Shown here piece after piece: positions 43,606 to 52,986 of a DNA stretch of 64,000 nucleotides. The stretch comes from Paraburkholderia eburnea (GTDB taxonomy: Bacteria; Pseudomonadota; Gammaproteobacteria; Burkholderiales; Burkholderiaceae), in assembly GCF_002917095.1 (NCBI RefSeq), contig NZ_PQGA01000027.1:1-64000 (forward strand), read 5' to 3'. A program made the position numbers and the translations under genes. Under the pieces are notes generated by a model. It was not told the origin of the DNA and made no database searches. It was given only the letters and a program-made list of their open reading frames with translations. Position 1 is the first letter of the stretch. Each line of letters starts with the position of its first letter.

Positions 43606-45321
43606 ATGCGCCTCACCACCAAAGGGCTCTTGCTGATCGCGATCCCCGCCGTTTTCGAGTTGACCTTGCTGTCGGCCATCGTCAAGGCCGAGGCCGACGC
43701 GGAAGCCGCCGAGCGCATGGGGCAGCACAGTCAGGAAGTGCTGGCGCAGGCGGGCCGCGTGCTGGAACCGGTGCTGGTCGAATCGGTCAGGCTGCGCGGG
43801 GCGGTGGCCGCAAGCGACAGGCGTTTTTCGACGCCGGTGGGGACCTGGATGGACGTGGACCGCCGCATCGACCGGCTCGTCGATCTCGTCTCCGACAACC
43901 CCTCGCAGGTCGCGCGCGCCGTGCAGATCCGCCAGGCGGTGCAAAGCTACCGGCAGTGGTCGGATCGCGTCCAGGATCTGCTGCATTCGGGGCGCCGCGC
44001 CGATCTCGTCGAGCGCTTTCGCACCTTCACCGACTTCGACGTGCTCGATCGCGTACGCACCCAGGTCAGTGCGTTCCAGACCGAGGAGCGGCGCCTGGAC
44101 GTGATGCGCGTCGCGTCCGCCGAACAGGCGCGCGCGCAGCAGCAGACGCTCGTGATGACCGCCGTGATCGGCTCGATCGTACTGGTGGCGCTGGCGGTCT
44201 GGCTGTTCACGCGCGGCGTGCGCGGGCGGCTCGACGCGCTTTCGGACAACGCCGGCCGGCTTGCCGGCAACGAGCCGCTTGCGCCGCTCACGAGTGGTAA
44301 CGACGAAATCGCCCAGCTCGATCTCACGCTGCATCAGATCAGCTTGCGCCTCGTGGAGGCGGAACGTCTGCGACTGGGTTTTCAGGCCGATCTGGCCCGC
44401 CGCGCAGAGCAACTGGTCTCGATCAACGAGCATCTGCGCCAGCAGACCCAGGAAAACGAAATGTTCATCCATAGCGTGTCGCATGACCTGCGCGCGCCGC
44501 TCGTGAACCTGCAGGGCTTCTCGCGCGAACTCACGCACGCCTGCGACGATCTGCGCGAACAGGTGGCGCGCTCGTCGCTTTCGCGCGAGGCACGCGAGCG
44601 TGTCGAGCGCGTCATCAACGAGGATATCGCCGAGGCGTTGCGCTATCTGCAGACAGCGGTGCTGCGCGCCTCGCACATCATCGACGCGCTGCTGCGGCTC
44701 GCGCGCGTGGGGCGGGTGGAGTACCGGCGTCAGCGCGTGAACGTGCAGGAACTGGTGCAGCGCGTGGTCGATGCGATGCATGCCTCCGTGCGCGCCCGCC
44801 AGGCGCAGGTCAGCGTGCGTATGCTGCCGCCGGTGTGGGGCGACCCGACCGCGCTCGAACAGATCTTCGCCAATCTGATTGGCAACGCGCTCAATTATCT
44901 CGATCCGTCTCGCGAGGGGCGCGTTGAAATCGGCACGGCCAATGCGCCGCCGGGCGTGGAGTCGTTGCAGATTTTCTATGTGCGCGACAACGGGCTGGGG
45001 ATTCCCGAGGTGGCGTTGCCACGCCTCTTTCAGGCGTTTCAGCGCATGCACGGCAATGTCGCGCCAGGCGAGGGCATCGGTCTTGCGCTGGTGCGGCGGA
45101 TGGTCGAGCGGCACGGCGGCCGCGTCTGGGTGGAATCCGTAGAGGGCGAGGGCACGACGTTTTATCTCTCGCTGCCCGATGCCCTGGCGGTGGTGCCGCC
45201 GGCACCTGGCGAAGCCGCTGCGCTGATGGCCGCGCACGAGCGCGAATTGCGAGGCGGCGATGCCAGCGAGCGCGCGGAGCTTACGGTGCTGGGCGCGGCG
45301 GCGCCTCCGGCGGCGCCCTGA
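43606..45321 (+). CDS. CHASE3-HAMP sensor histidine kinase
   Basis: 571-residue kinase: TM helix (about 7-27), a helical CHASE3-like periplasmic domain (about 30-175), second TM (about 185-205), HAMP (about 205-260), a HisKA dimerisation domain with His293 in HSVSHDLRAPLVNLQGFSREL, and a HATPase domain with N box NLIGNALNY, G1 DNGLGIP and G2 GEGIGLALVRRMV. The tail (about 545-571) is Ala-rich. It resembles phytochrome-type kinases in the catalytic part. No response regulator lies nearby, so it is an orphan. The ATG at 43606 is chosen; 43558 is possible. Confidence 0.88.
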   Translation: MRLTTKGLLLIAIPAVFELTLLSAIVKAEADAEAAERMGQHSQEVLAQAGRVLEPVLVESVRLRGAVAASDRRFSTPVGTWMDVDRRIDRLVDLVSDNPSQVARAVQIRQAVQSYRQWSDRVQDLLHSGRRADLVERFRTFTDFDVLDRVRTQVSAFQTEERRLDVMRVASAEQARAQQQTLVMTAVIGSIVLVALAVWLFTRGVRGRLDALSDNAGRLAGNEPLAPLTSGNDEIAQLDLTLHQISLRLVEAERLRLGFQADLARRAEQLVSINEHLRQQTQENEMFIHSVSHDLRAPLVNLQGFSRELTHACDDLREQVARSSLSREARERVERVINEDIAEALRYLQTAVLRASHIIDALLRLARVGRVEYRRQRVNVQELVQRVVDAMHASVRARQAQVSVRMLPPVWGDPTALEQIFANLIGNALNYLDPSREGRVEIGTANAPPGVESLQIFYVRDNGLGIPEVALPRLFQAFQRMHGNVAPGEGIGLALVRRMVERHGGRVWVESVEGEGTTFYLSLPDALAVVPPAPGEAAALMAAHERELRGGDASERAELTVLGAAAPPAAP

Positions 45322-45357
45322 ATGAAGCCAACAATAAAGCCGAGAGTGATGTCAACT

Positions 45358-45379
45358 GCGGGCGCGTTGCCCGCGTTTT
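45358..45379 (+). terminator. Likely terminator after the sensor kinase
   Basis: Stem GCGGGC (45358-45363) and GCCCGC (45369-45374) with loop GCGTT, followed by GTTTT. The stem is short but GC-rich. Confidence 0.5.
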
Positions 45380-45392
45380 CGCGCTAACCGAC

Positions 45393-45719
45393 TCAGCAGG
45401 CAAAGAGCCGGCGTTGCTTGATCAGTTGATGTCCGCGCACGGACCACAGGCAGCCCATCGCCGCGAGCGCGAACACAATGGCCAGCTCACCGCGCGGACT
45501 CAGCCAGGTCGCGACCGGCATGTCGCCTGGCGCGGCGAAGGTGCGCTGCAGCATGAGCAGCGCGGCCCACAGCGCCACGGCCGCCTGGATCAGCAGACGC
45601 CTGCCGCGCACGTGACGCGCACGTTCGGCCGACGTGCTGCGGCGGCTCGAATGTCGGCAGAAGAAGGCGATGGCCATCAAGGCAATCGCAAGAAGAACAA
45701 CCCAGTCCGTGAGCGCCAT
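45393..45719 (-). CDS. Small inner-membrane protein of unknown function
   Basis: 108-residue protein with three hydrophobic segments (residues about 5-21, 45-60, 75-93) separated by short basic loops (HSSRRSTSAERARHVRGRR). I do not recognise it. GGAG lies nine bases before the ATG at 45719, which also removes a leader that does not look coding. It converges on the sensor kinase gene. Confidence 0.6.
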   Translation of the reverse strand: MALTDWVVLLAIALMAIAFFCRHSSRRSTSAERARHVRGRRLLIQAAVALWAALLMLQRTFAAPGDMPVATWLSPRGELAIVFALAAMGCLWSVRGHQLIKQRRLFAC

Positions 45720-45878
45720 CGCTACACACTCCAGCAATTTGACAATACGTAAAGAAGCCATTGTCGGGAGTGCAGATCGATACCGGCATCAGATGCGTCT
45801 TAATTTCTCGCCCGCTCACGTTAAAGATTGTCATGGGCGCGCGCTTGCGATGTCAAAAGCGCGCGCTCGTTGCAGGCT

Positions 45879-46460
<582 letters not shown>

Positions 46461-46519
46461 CGCTTGACTCCTGGTTGAGATGGTGGAACGGTTATTGTCC
46501 TTTCGGAGTCTACTCCAGC

Positions 46520-47080
46520 ATGATTGACGATTTCACGAACCCGCCCGCCGAATTCGACCCGCCCGCCGAGGGACAGGCCAATACGCGCGACGCGCTCGCC
46601 TGGCGCACCTACGAACCAGGCCGCGATGCCCAGCCGTTGGCCGCGCTGTTTCGCTCGTCCATCCTGACGCTTGCTGCATCGCACTACGATGCGGCCCAGT
46701 GTGCGGCGTGGGCTGCGGGCGCGGACGACCTCGCCGGGTTCGATGCGCGCCTCGCGCGCGGGGTGACGCTCGTGGCGCTGAGCGCGGATGAGTACGCCGC
46801 GTTTGGGCAGCTCTTTCCGTGCGATCACGTGGAAATGCTTTATGTCGCGCCCGCATGGACGCGGCGCGGGCTGGCGTCGGCGCTCATTGCCCGGCTTGAG
46901 GCGCTCGCGCGCGACGCGCAGGCCATCACGCTCGACACCGACGCCAGCGCGCTTGCGCGGCCTGTGTTCGAGCGCGCGGGATTTTGTCTGGTGGCGCAGG
47001 AATCGGTGCGGCGCGGCAGCGTATCATTGCCGCGTTTTCATCTTTGCAAGCCGCTGAATGCGGTGTCTTTTTCAGGATGA
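46520..47080 (+). CDS. GNAT-family N-acetyltransferase
   Basis: 186-residue acetyltransferase. Residues about 95-135 hold the acetyl-CoA site: VEMLYVAPAWTRRGLASALIARLEALAR, the V/I-x-P-x-x-R/Q-x-x-G/A pattern. The C-terminus has a typical YafP-like FERAGF. The ATG at 46520 starts after GGAG-like sequence. Its stop overlaps the next gene's alternative start, so the two are probably co-transcribed. Confidence 0.82.
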   Translation: MIDDFTNPPAEFDPPAEGQANTRDALAWRTYEPGRDAQPLAALFRSSILTLAASHYDAAQCAAWAAGADDLAGFDARLARGVTLVALSADEYAAFGQLFPCDHVEMLYVAPAWTRRGLASALIARLEALARDAQAITLDTDASALARPVFERAGFCLVAQESVRRGSVSLPRFHLCKPLNAVSFSG

Positions 47081-47082
47081 CC

Positions 47083-47601
47083 ATGTCTTTGAAGTTATCG
47101 AATCGTTGGGCAGGCGTGCCGGTGCTGGTGTGTGCGGCGCTCGCCGTAGCAGGCTGCGACAAGCAGAACGCGTCGGCGCCCGATCTCGGCAAGCAATCGG
47201 CCGATGCCGTGCAGCAGGCGGCCCAGAGCGCGGCGAGCCAGGCCGCTGCGCAGGCGGCGCAGACACTCGACAAGGCGGCCAGCTTTGTGAACCAGCAGAT
47301 CGGCGCAGCGCAGCAGAAACTCGACGAAACCGCTTCGCAAGCCCAGGCGCAGATCCAGTCGAAAAGCGATAGCGCGAGCGCCACGATCGCCAGCGGCGCT
47401 GACAGCGCGAATGCCTCCAGCGACGAATTGGCTTCGCAGGCGCGCGGCCAGTGGCGCGATGCGGCGAGCGCCGCCCATGCGTTGCTCGGCAATGCCGCGG
47501 CGGCGACGGGCACCGGCCTGTCGCTGGCGGGGCGTTCCTTGCAGCGCTGGGCCGCAAGCGGTTCCGCGGCGGCCAGTGCGCCTTCGGGGGCGAGCGAGTA
47601 A
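47083..47601 (+). CDS. Ala/Gln-rich helical lipoprotein
   Basis: 172-residue predicted lipoprotein: lipobox LAVAGC with Cys near residue 23, then a long low-complexity helical region rich in Ala, Gln and Ser (residues about 30-150) that may form a coiled coil, as in Lpp-like or LEA-like envelope proteins. No known domain is seen. AGGA lies five bases before the ATG; an ATG two codons earlier overlaps the GNAT stop. Confidence 0.7.
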   Translation: MSLKLSNRWAGVPVLVCAALAVAGCDKQNASAPDLGKQSADAVQQAAQSAASQAAAQAAQTLDKAASFVNQQIGAAQQKLDETASQAQAQIQSKSDSASATIASGADSANASSDELASQARGQWRDAASAAHALLGNAAAATGTGLSLAGRSLQRWAASGSAAASAPSGASE

Positions 47602-47657
47602 GCGAGCCGCGTGGTTGGCGCGCGATCGGCCCCGTCCACTTGACGAACAAAATTAAT

Positions 47658-47674
47658 GTATCTATGATGGTTAC
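47658..47674 (+). promoter_or_regulatory. Operator before the Rrf2 gene
   Basis: GTATC, seven bases, GTTAC. The same layout recurs before the NAD(P)-binding gene at 48221-48237 (GTAAC, seven bases, GTTAC), with ATGTA and TGGTTAC shared. It is probably the Rrf2 site, allowing autoregulation. Confidence 0.65.
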
Positions 47675-47710
47675 ACTTTATTCCGCCGCGCAGTTCGCGG
47701 CCGATGCGTC

Positions 47711-48181
47711 GTGAATACGAGCAGCCGTTTCGCCTTTGCCGTCCATGTGCTCGCGCTGCTGGCGCTGCAGGAAGGCGCGCCGCTGTCTTCGGAGATGATC
47801 GCGGGCAGCGTGAACACGAATCCCGCGCTGATCCGGCGGCTTCTGACGATGCTCGCCAACGCGGGCCTCACGTCGTCGCAACTGGGCGCGGGCGGCGGGG
47901 CGCTGCTGGCGCGCGAGCCGCAGGCGATCACGCTGCTGGACGTCTACCGTGCGGTGGACGATGCACAGCTTTTCGCGATGCATCGCGAGGAGCCGAATCC
48001 AGCCTGTATGGTGGGGCGGCACATCCAGGTCTCGTTGCGCGGCATCATCGACGATGCGCAGCGCGCGATGGAAGCGTCGCTTGCCGCTCGCACGCTCGAT
48101 CAGGTCGTCGACGAGATGGGGCGCCGCGAGCGCAAGCTCGAACGCGGCAAAAATGCACGCGGCGTGACAGCCGCACGCTGA
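47711..48181 (+). CDS. Rrf2-family regulator without an Fe-S cluster (YwnA-like)
   Basis: 156-residue Rrf2 protein: winged helix (SSRFAFAVHVLALLALQEGAPLSSEMIAGSVNTNPALIRRLLTML) and dimerisation helix. It has a single Cys (NPACMVG), so it lacks the three-Cys cluster site of IscR/NsrR and resembles YwnA. The start is GTG. It is followed by its own terminator, then by a YwnB-like gene with a matching operator, a pairing also known from Bacillus. Confidence 0.88.
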   Translation: MNTSSRFAFAVHVLALLALQEGAPLSSEMIAGSVNTNPALIRRLLTMLANAGLTSSQLGAGGGALLAREPQAITLLDVYRAVDDAQLFAMHREEPNPACMVGRHIQVSLRGIIDDAQRAMEASLAARTLDQVVDEMGRRERKLERGKNARGVTAAR

Positions 48182-48185
48182 AACC

Positions 48186-48208
48186 AACGGGGCGACGCCC
48201 CGTTTTTT
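48186..48208 (+). terminator. Terminator of the Rrf2 gene
   Basis: Perfect 8-bp stem AACGGGGC (48186-48193) and GCCCCGTT (48197-48204), loop GAC, followed by six T residues. It starts four bases after the stop, so the next gene must have its own promoter. Confidence 0.9.
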
Positions 48209-48220
48209 GGACCCTTAAAT

Positions 48221-48237
48221 GTAACTGTTGTGGTTAC
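48221..48237 (+). promoter_or_regulatory. Operator before the NAD(P)-binding gene
   Basis: GTAAC, seven bases, GTTAC, matching the site at 47658-47674. It lies between the Rrf2 terminator and the next ATG, 27 bases upstream of the start codon. Confidence 0.65.
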
Positions 48238-48264
48238 GTAAATTCTTCGACCAGGAGTCAGGAA

Positions 48265-48909
48265 ATGAGCAAGTCGCTGAAAATCGCCCTGTTTGGTGCA
48301 ACCGGTATGGTCGGTTCGCGGATTGCCGCCGAAGCGGCGCGTCGCGGCCATCAGGTGAGCGCATTCGTGCGCCAGCCCGAGCGCGTCGCGGCGGGCCCGA
48401 ACGTACAGGCCGCGAAGGCCGATCTGCTCGATGCCGCCCAGGTGGCGTTGGCGGCGCGCGGTCATGATGTGGTCGCGAGCGCCTATGCACCGCCGACGAG
48501 CCAGCTCGACGATCTGCAGACCGCGACGCGCGCGCTGATCGACGGCACGCGCGCTGCGGGCGTCACGCGCCTCGTGGTGGTGGGCGGAGCGGGGTCGCTC
48601 GAAGTGGCGCCGGGCAAGCAGCTCGTCGATACCGAAGGTTTTCCCGATGCGTACAAGCCGATCGCACTCGCGCACCGCATCGCGCTGGATCAATACCGTC
48701 CGCTCACGGATCTCGACTGGACCTTCTTCGCCCCCGCCGCGCTGATCGCCCCGGGCGAGCGCACCGGCACGTTCCGCACCGGCGCGAACGCGCTGATCGC
48801 CGATGCGAAAGGCGAGAGCCGCATTTCCGCCGAGGACTACGCCGTCGCCTTCGTCGACGAACTGGAGCAGGGCCGCTTCATCCGTCAGATCGCCACGGTC
48901 GCGTACTGA
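48265..48909 (+). CDS. NAD(P)-binding atypical SDR (YwnB-like)
   Basis: 214-residue Rossmann protein with the cofactor motif LFGATGMVGSRIA at residues 9-21 and no classical YxxxK, placing it among NmrA/YwnB-like atypical dehydrogenases. Likely a NAD(P)H-dependent reductase or redox sensor; substrate unknown. AGGAG precedes the start. The shared operator suggests control by the Rrf2 protein upstream. Confidence 0.87.
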   Translation: MSKSLKIALFGATGMVGSRIAAEAARRGHQVSAFVRQPERVAAGPNVQAAKADLLDAAQVALAARGHDVVASAYAPPTSQLDDLQTATRALIDGTRAAGVTRLVVVGGAGSLEVAPGKQLVDTEGFPDAYKPIALAHRIALDQYRPLTDLDWTFFAPAALIAPGERTGTFRTGANALIADAKGESRISAEDYAVAFVDELEQGRFIRQIATVAY

Positions 48910-49080
48910 TCGGAATAACAGCGCGGCGGCACGAAAACGCGAATGCCTGAGCGGCCTTAAGCGCGTCTCAAGCACGCTTCAAGCGCGCTTGCATTCGCTT
49001 GCAATTTCTTCAGACCTGCGCGTGACGTGCCCTGTGCGTCTGCGGCTACACTGGAACGTCCTGATTTCGCCCCTACGTCC

Positions 49081-51630
49081 ATGAAGCCATGTCTCGGACG
49101 GGACGAAGCGGGCGCGCAGGCGTCCGCTGTGCGTTCCGGGCCACTCGCGCGCGCGTTGAACCACGCGTTTAACCACACGGCAAGTCGCGCCCGGCGCCTG
49201 TTCCATCGCCTGGTTGTGCTGGGCATGTGGCTCGCGCTGGGCTGCGGCGCGTGCGTCTGCGCCGCGGCGCCGGCGGCGGGGCCAGGCGCCGCTGCCGTGC
49301 CGGTCCTGCCCGCGCTGCAAAGCCTCATCACCGGCGCACCCGCGAGCGCGTCGGGCGCCTCGGCGGCGGACGCGGCCTCCGCGCCGTCGCCCGCCAGTCA
49401 GGCCGAATTCAACCGCTCGCTCGACAGCGTGATCTCCACGCTCGATAACGAGCGTCAGCGCAACGCGCTCGTCTCCCAGCTCAAGAAGTTACGCAACGTC
49501 TCGGAGAACGTCGCGCCTGCCCCGGCTTCGGGGGTGGCGGCGGTCACGTCGGGTCTGCTGGGCGCGATTGCCTCGGGCCTGGCTTCGGTCGAAAGCGACG
49601 CGCGCCACGGCAGCAGCCCGCTGCATTACTGGGGCGGGCGCTTTAGCGCCGCCGGCGTGGAGATCTACGCGCTCGCCTCGGGCGGCGAGGGCGAAAGCCC
49701 CGGGCACATCGTCTTCGACATGGTCACGATGCTGGCGGGCTGGGGCGCCTGCGCGGCCATCCTGCGCTGGCTGGAGCGGCGCATGCTCCGGCGCTTTGAC
49801 GTGAATACGGGGCTGCGCCCCAATCCCACCACGATCGAGCTGCTCATGTTCGCGCTGCACCGGGTCGCGCCATGGATCGTCGCGTTTGTCGGCGCACTCG
49901 TGGTCGAGCGCGCGTTGCCGCAGGCGCTCGGGCGCACGCTCGGCGTCGTGATAGCCTATGCGATCGTCGCGGGGGCGGTGTTCTCGGCGATCTGTCTCAT
50001 CATGTTTTCGCTGTTCGGCTCGGGGCATCGGCGCGTTGCCGTGCGCGTCCTGATCCGCGACGCGCGGCGCCTGCTATGGGCGATCGGCGTGTGCGCGGCG
50101 CTGGGCGACGCGGCCACGAACTATGAGGTCGCGCATCAGCTCGGCGTGAATCTGTCGGCGCTGGTGTCGACCGTTGCGAACATGACGGCCGCCGTGCTCA
50201 CGGCGGCGTTTGCGATCGGCTTCCGGCGTCCGGTCGCGCATCTGATCCGCAACCGCAGCTATCAGTTGCGCCAGGATCACAAGGCGCTCACCGAAGTCTT
50301 CGACGTGCTCGCGTCGCTGTGGCAATTGCCGATGCTGCTGCTCGCGGCGGCATCGATCACGGCGACGCTCGGCGGCCTGAGCAGCAACGAGAACGTGCTG
50401 CAGATTTCGGTCGTCACGGCGCTTCTGCTGGTGCTCGCGTTTTTTCTGTCGGCGGTGGTGCTGCGCATCACGCGGCCCGACCCCACGCGCGTGCGCCGGC
50501 GCTCGCCGTATCTGCGGCGGATGTTGCGCTTTGCCGGGACGCTGCTCGTGCTGTTCATCTGGCTCGCGTATTTCGAATCGTGCGCGCGGCTCTGGGACAT
50601 ATCGCTCGCGCGCATCATCGAGGCCAGCGTCGCCGCGCGCGGCATTGCCCATGCGATCTTCGCGATCGTGGCGACGGTGTTCCTCGCGTGGCTCGTATGG
50701 ATTGTGATCGACACGGCGATTCTCGAAGCGCTCAATCCGAGCGGCCCGCGCACCAAGGGCCGCGCGCCCAGCACGCGCGCGCGCACCATGCTGCCGCTCG
50801 TGCGCAACGCGCTGCTCGTGTCGATACTGACGATCGCGGGCATCGTCACGGCGGCCAATCTCGGCATCAACGTGACGCCGCTGCTGGCGGGCGCGGGCGT
50901 GATCGGCCTGGCGATCGGCTTTGGCGCGCAGTCGCTCGTGACCGACCTCATTACCGGCCTCTTCATCATCATCGAGGAAACCATTTCGGTGGGCGACTGG
51001 ATCGATCTCGACAACGGCCACGCGGGCACCGTCGAGCATCTGTCGATCCGCACGGTGCGGCTGCGCGACGGCCAGGGCGCGATCCATTCGATTCCGTTCT
51101 CGCAGATCAAGATCGTGAAGAATCTCTCGCGCGATTTTGCGTTCGCGGTGTTCGAAGTGCGCGTGCCGTTCGCTGTCGATCTGGATACGGTCACGCGCAT
51201 GATCCGCGAAACGGGCGCGGAACTGGTCGCCGATTTCCGCTACCGGCGCGAGATTCTGGGTCCCGTGGAAGTCTGGGGCCTCGATCGCTTCGATCCGAAC
51301 TGGATGGTCGTGAAAGGGCAGATCAAGACCCGCCCGCTGCAGCAGTGGAGCGTGGCGCGTGCCTTCAATGCGCGTTTGAAGCGGCATATGGACGAGGCGG
51401 GCATCGAGATGCCGGTGCCGCAGATGCAGGTGCATATGTCGTCGCGCAGCGGCGACGAGGCGCAGCGCGAAATGTCCGGCGATGGGCCTGACGAAGAGGC
51501 GAGCGCGGCGCAGGCGCATCCGGAAGACGCCGTAGTACGTGACGCCTCACACGAACCGCGTCCGGCGCCGCCGCCGACCGGCGGCCCGGAAGGCGCGCCG
51601 CCGCAGATTCCCACGGCCGGACACAACTGA
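49081..51630 (+). CDS. Large MscS-family mechanosensitive channel
   Basis: 849-residue inner-membrane protein: N-terminal signal-like segment and an Ala/Ser-rich periplasmic part (to about residue 200), about nine transmembrane helices, then the MscS core with TM3 in LLAGAGVIGLAIGFGAQSLVTDLITGLFIIIEE (near residue 600) and a soluble vestibule domain. The tail (about 780-849) is acidic and Pro-rich. It resembles E. coli YbiO in size and plan. It should release solutes on osmotic downshift. ATG at 49081 is the best start, with little Shine-Dalgarno support. Confidence 0.88.
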   Translation: MKPCLGRDEAGAQASAVRSGPLARALNHAFNHTASRARRLFHRLVVLGMWLALGCGACVCAAAPAAGPGAAAVPVLPALQSLITGAPASASGASAADAASAPSPASQAEFNRSLDSVISTLDNERQRNALVSQLKKLRNVSENVAPAPASGVAAVTSGLLGAIASGLASVESDARHGSSPLHYWGGRFSAAGVEIYALASGGEGESPGHIVFDMVTMLAGWGACAAILRWLERRMLRRFDVNTGLRPNPTTIELLMFALHRVAPWIVAFVGALVVERALPQALGRTLGVVIAYAIVAGAVFSAICLIMFSLFGSGHRRVAVRVLIRDARRLLWAIGVCAALGDAATNYEVAHQLGVNLSALVSTVANMTAAVLTAAFAIGFRRPVAHLIRNRSYQLRQDHKALTEVFDVLASLWQLPMLLLAAASITATLGGLSSNENVLQISVVTALLLVLAFFLSAVVLRITRPDPTRVRRRSPYLRRMLRFAGTLLVLFIWLAYFESCARLWDISLARIIEASVAARGIAHAIFAIVATVFLAWLVWIVIDTAILEALNPSGPRTKGRAPSTRARTMLPLVRNALLVSILTIAGIVTAANLGINVTPLLAGAGVIGLAIGFGAQSLVTDLITGLFIIIEETISVGDWIDLDNGHAGTVEHLSIRTVRLRDGQGAIHSIPFSQIKIVKNLSRDFAFAVFEVRVPFAVDLDTVTRMIRETGAELVADFRYRREILGPVEVWGLDRFDPNWMVVKGQIKTRPLQQWSVARAFNARLKRHMDEAGIEMPVPQMQVHMSSRSGDEAQREMSGDGPDEEASAAQAHPEDAVVRDASHEPRPAPPPTGGPEGAPPQIPTAGHN

Positions 51631-51670
51631 GTTCGCCGGGCGACGATCCGGACTGCGAAGCAGTCTGGAG

Positions 51671-52216
51671 TCAGGCGGCGTGCAGCGTCACGAGCGGCAC
51701 GATGTCGTTGACGTCAGTAGCGATTTTCTCGGCGCAGACGCCGTACACATGCAGCGAAACGCACGGGCCGGCCGCATCGCCCACGGCACGCGAGAGCCGA
51801 TGGATGCCCGCGCGCCCGCGTGCGCCGAAGGCGAGCGCACCGGCCGCGCGCGCCTGCGAGCGCAGCACCGTGGCGCCGTCGCGCGCCGTGTCCCATCGAT
51901 AGAGCGTCTCGGTCAACGTGCCTTCGAGTACCGCGTAGCCGCACCAGGTATGGTGCGCGTGGATCGGGCTGGCCTGTCCCGGCAGCCAGACCAGCGCGGC
52001 GACCGCATAGCGCCCCTGCCCACAGGCCGCGATCGGATGCCGACGATAGCGCGTGGCGCAGCCTTCGCGCTGCGCGGGTGTGACCAGTGCGGGATCGGCC
52101 AGAGCGAGCGCGAGCGCCGCGCGAATATCGCGCGCAAAGGCCGCGCACTGCGATGGGTCGTCCGGCGTGCTACAGGCGTCGAAAGCCGCGTCGAGCGCGG
52201 CGCATAGCCGTGCCAC
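51671..52216 (-). CDS. Cysteine dioxygenase family protein, possible 5' frameshift
   Basis: 181-residue cupin. The iron ligands HxH (His86, His88 in SPIHAHHTWCGYAVLEG) and a later His in SLHVYG match cysteine dioxygenase, which makes cysteine sulfinate. The listed GTG start is a fallback. Coding-like sequence in the same frame continues upstream (THPARLLAAASDHDAAV) to 52273, where a good ATG at 52277 is one base out of frame. Removing one A would read ATG-ACG-GCC and restore a start. It is divergent from an Lrp gene. Confidence 0.72.
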   Translation of the reverse strand: MARLCAALDAAFDACSTPDDPSQCAAFARDIRAALALALADPALVTPAQREGCATRYRRHPIAACGQGRYAVAALVWLPGQASPIHAHHTWCGYAVLEGTLTETLYRWDTARDGATVLRSQARAAGALAFGARGRAGIHRLSRAVGDAAGPCVSLHVYGVCAEKIATDVNDIVPLVTLHAA

Positions 52217-52372
52217 GGCGGCATCGTGATCCGAGGCGGCGGCCAGCAGCCGGGCGGGATGGGTAGGGGCCGTTCATGGCTTTTCTCGTTGCGTTCGTCT
52301 ACACAGAGAGTTATAGCGGCTCGCCTCCAGAAAGAGTTTCCATTCTTTTTTATGATTGCGGCGTAAGATAGA

Positions 52373-52382
52373 AGAAATTTCT
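52373..52382. promoter_or_regulatory. AT-rich palindrome in the cdo-lrp gap
   Basis: AGAAATTTCT, a perfect 10-bp palindrome 20 bases before the Lrp start, within an AT-rich stretch of an otherwise GC-rich gap. A likely Lrp-type binding site for control of both divergent genes. Confidence 0.45.
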
Positions 52383-52402
52383 ACGTTACGGGGTAGTGGG
52401 GA

Positions 52403-52861
52403 ATGGATATCATCGACAGAAAGCTCATCGAGCTGTTGCAGCAGGATGCAACCATGCCCGTCGCGGAACTGGCGCAGCGCGTCAATCTCTCGCAGACGCC
52501 GTGCTGGAAACGCGTGCAGCGGCTCAAGGAAACCGGCGTGATTCGCGCGCAGGTGGCGCTGTGCGATCCGAAGAAGCTGGGCGTGGGCACGACGGTGTTC
52601 GTCAACGTGCGTACCAATCAGCACACCGAGGCATGGGCGCAGACCTTCACGCGCGCGGTGCAGGACATCCCCGAGATCGTCGAGTGCTATCGGATGAGCG
52701 GCGAGACCGACTATCTGCTGCGCGTGGTGGTTTCGGACATCGACGACTTCGACCGCGTCTACAAGCAACTGATCCGCTCGGTGCCGCTGTTCGACGTGAG
52801 TTCGAGTTTCGCGATGGAGCAGATCAAGTATTCGACGGCGATGCCGGTGCGCGGCGGCTGA
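52403..52861 (+). CDS. Lrp/AsnC-family regulator, probably of cysteine catabolism
   Basis: 152-residue regulator: helix-turn-helix (MDIIDRKLIELLQQDATMPV, LAQRVNLSQTPCWKRVQRL) and RAM domain with GETDYLLRVVVSDIDDFDRVY. Lrp proteins divergent from cysteine dioxygenase genes are known to act on that gene in response to cysteine; here the role is inferred from position. It shares only general family similarity with the Lrp protein at 29523. Confidence 0.9.
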   Translation: MDIIDRKLIELLQQDATMPVAELAQRVNLSQTPCWKRVQRLKETGVIRAQVALCDPKKLGVGTTVFVNVRTNQHTEAWAQTFTRAVQDIPEIVECYRMSGETDYLLRVVVSDIDDFDRVYKQLIRSVPLFDVSSSFAMEQIKYSTAMPVRGG

Positions 52862-52986
52862 CGCTACGGAGACGCTGCGTAGCCCCTGCGTCGTGATGCC
52901 CGCTATTACCCGAACCGCAAGCCGTCTGCAAGGCGTCGCGGCGTAGAATGCCCGTTCTTTCTCCACTGCCGGGCAGGCCACGATCC

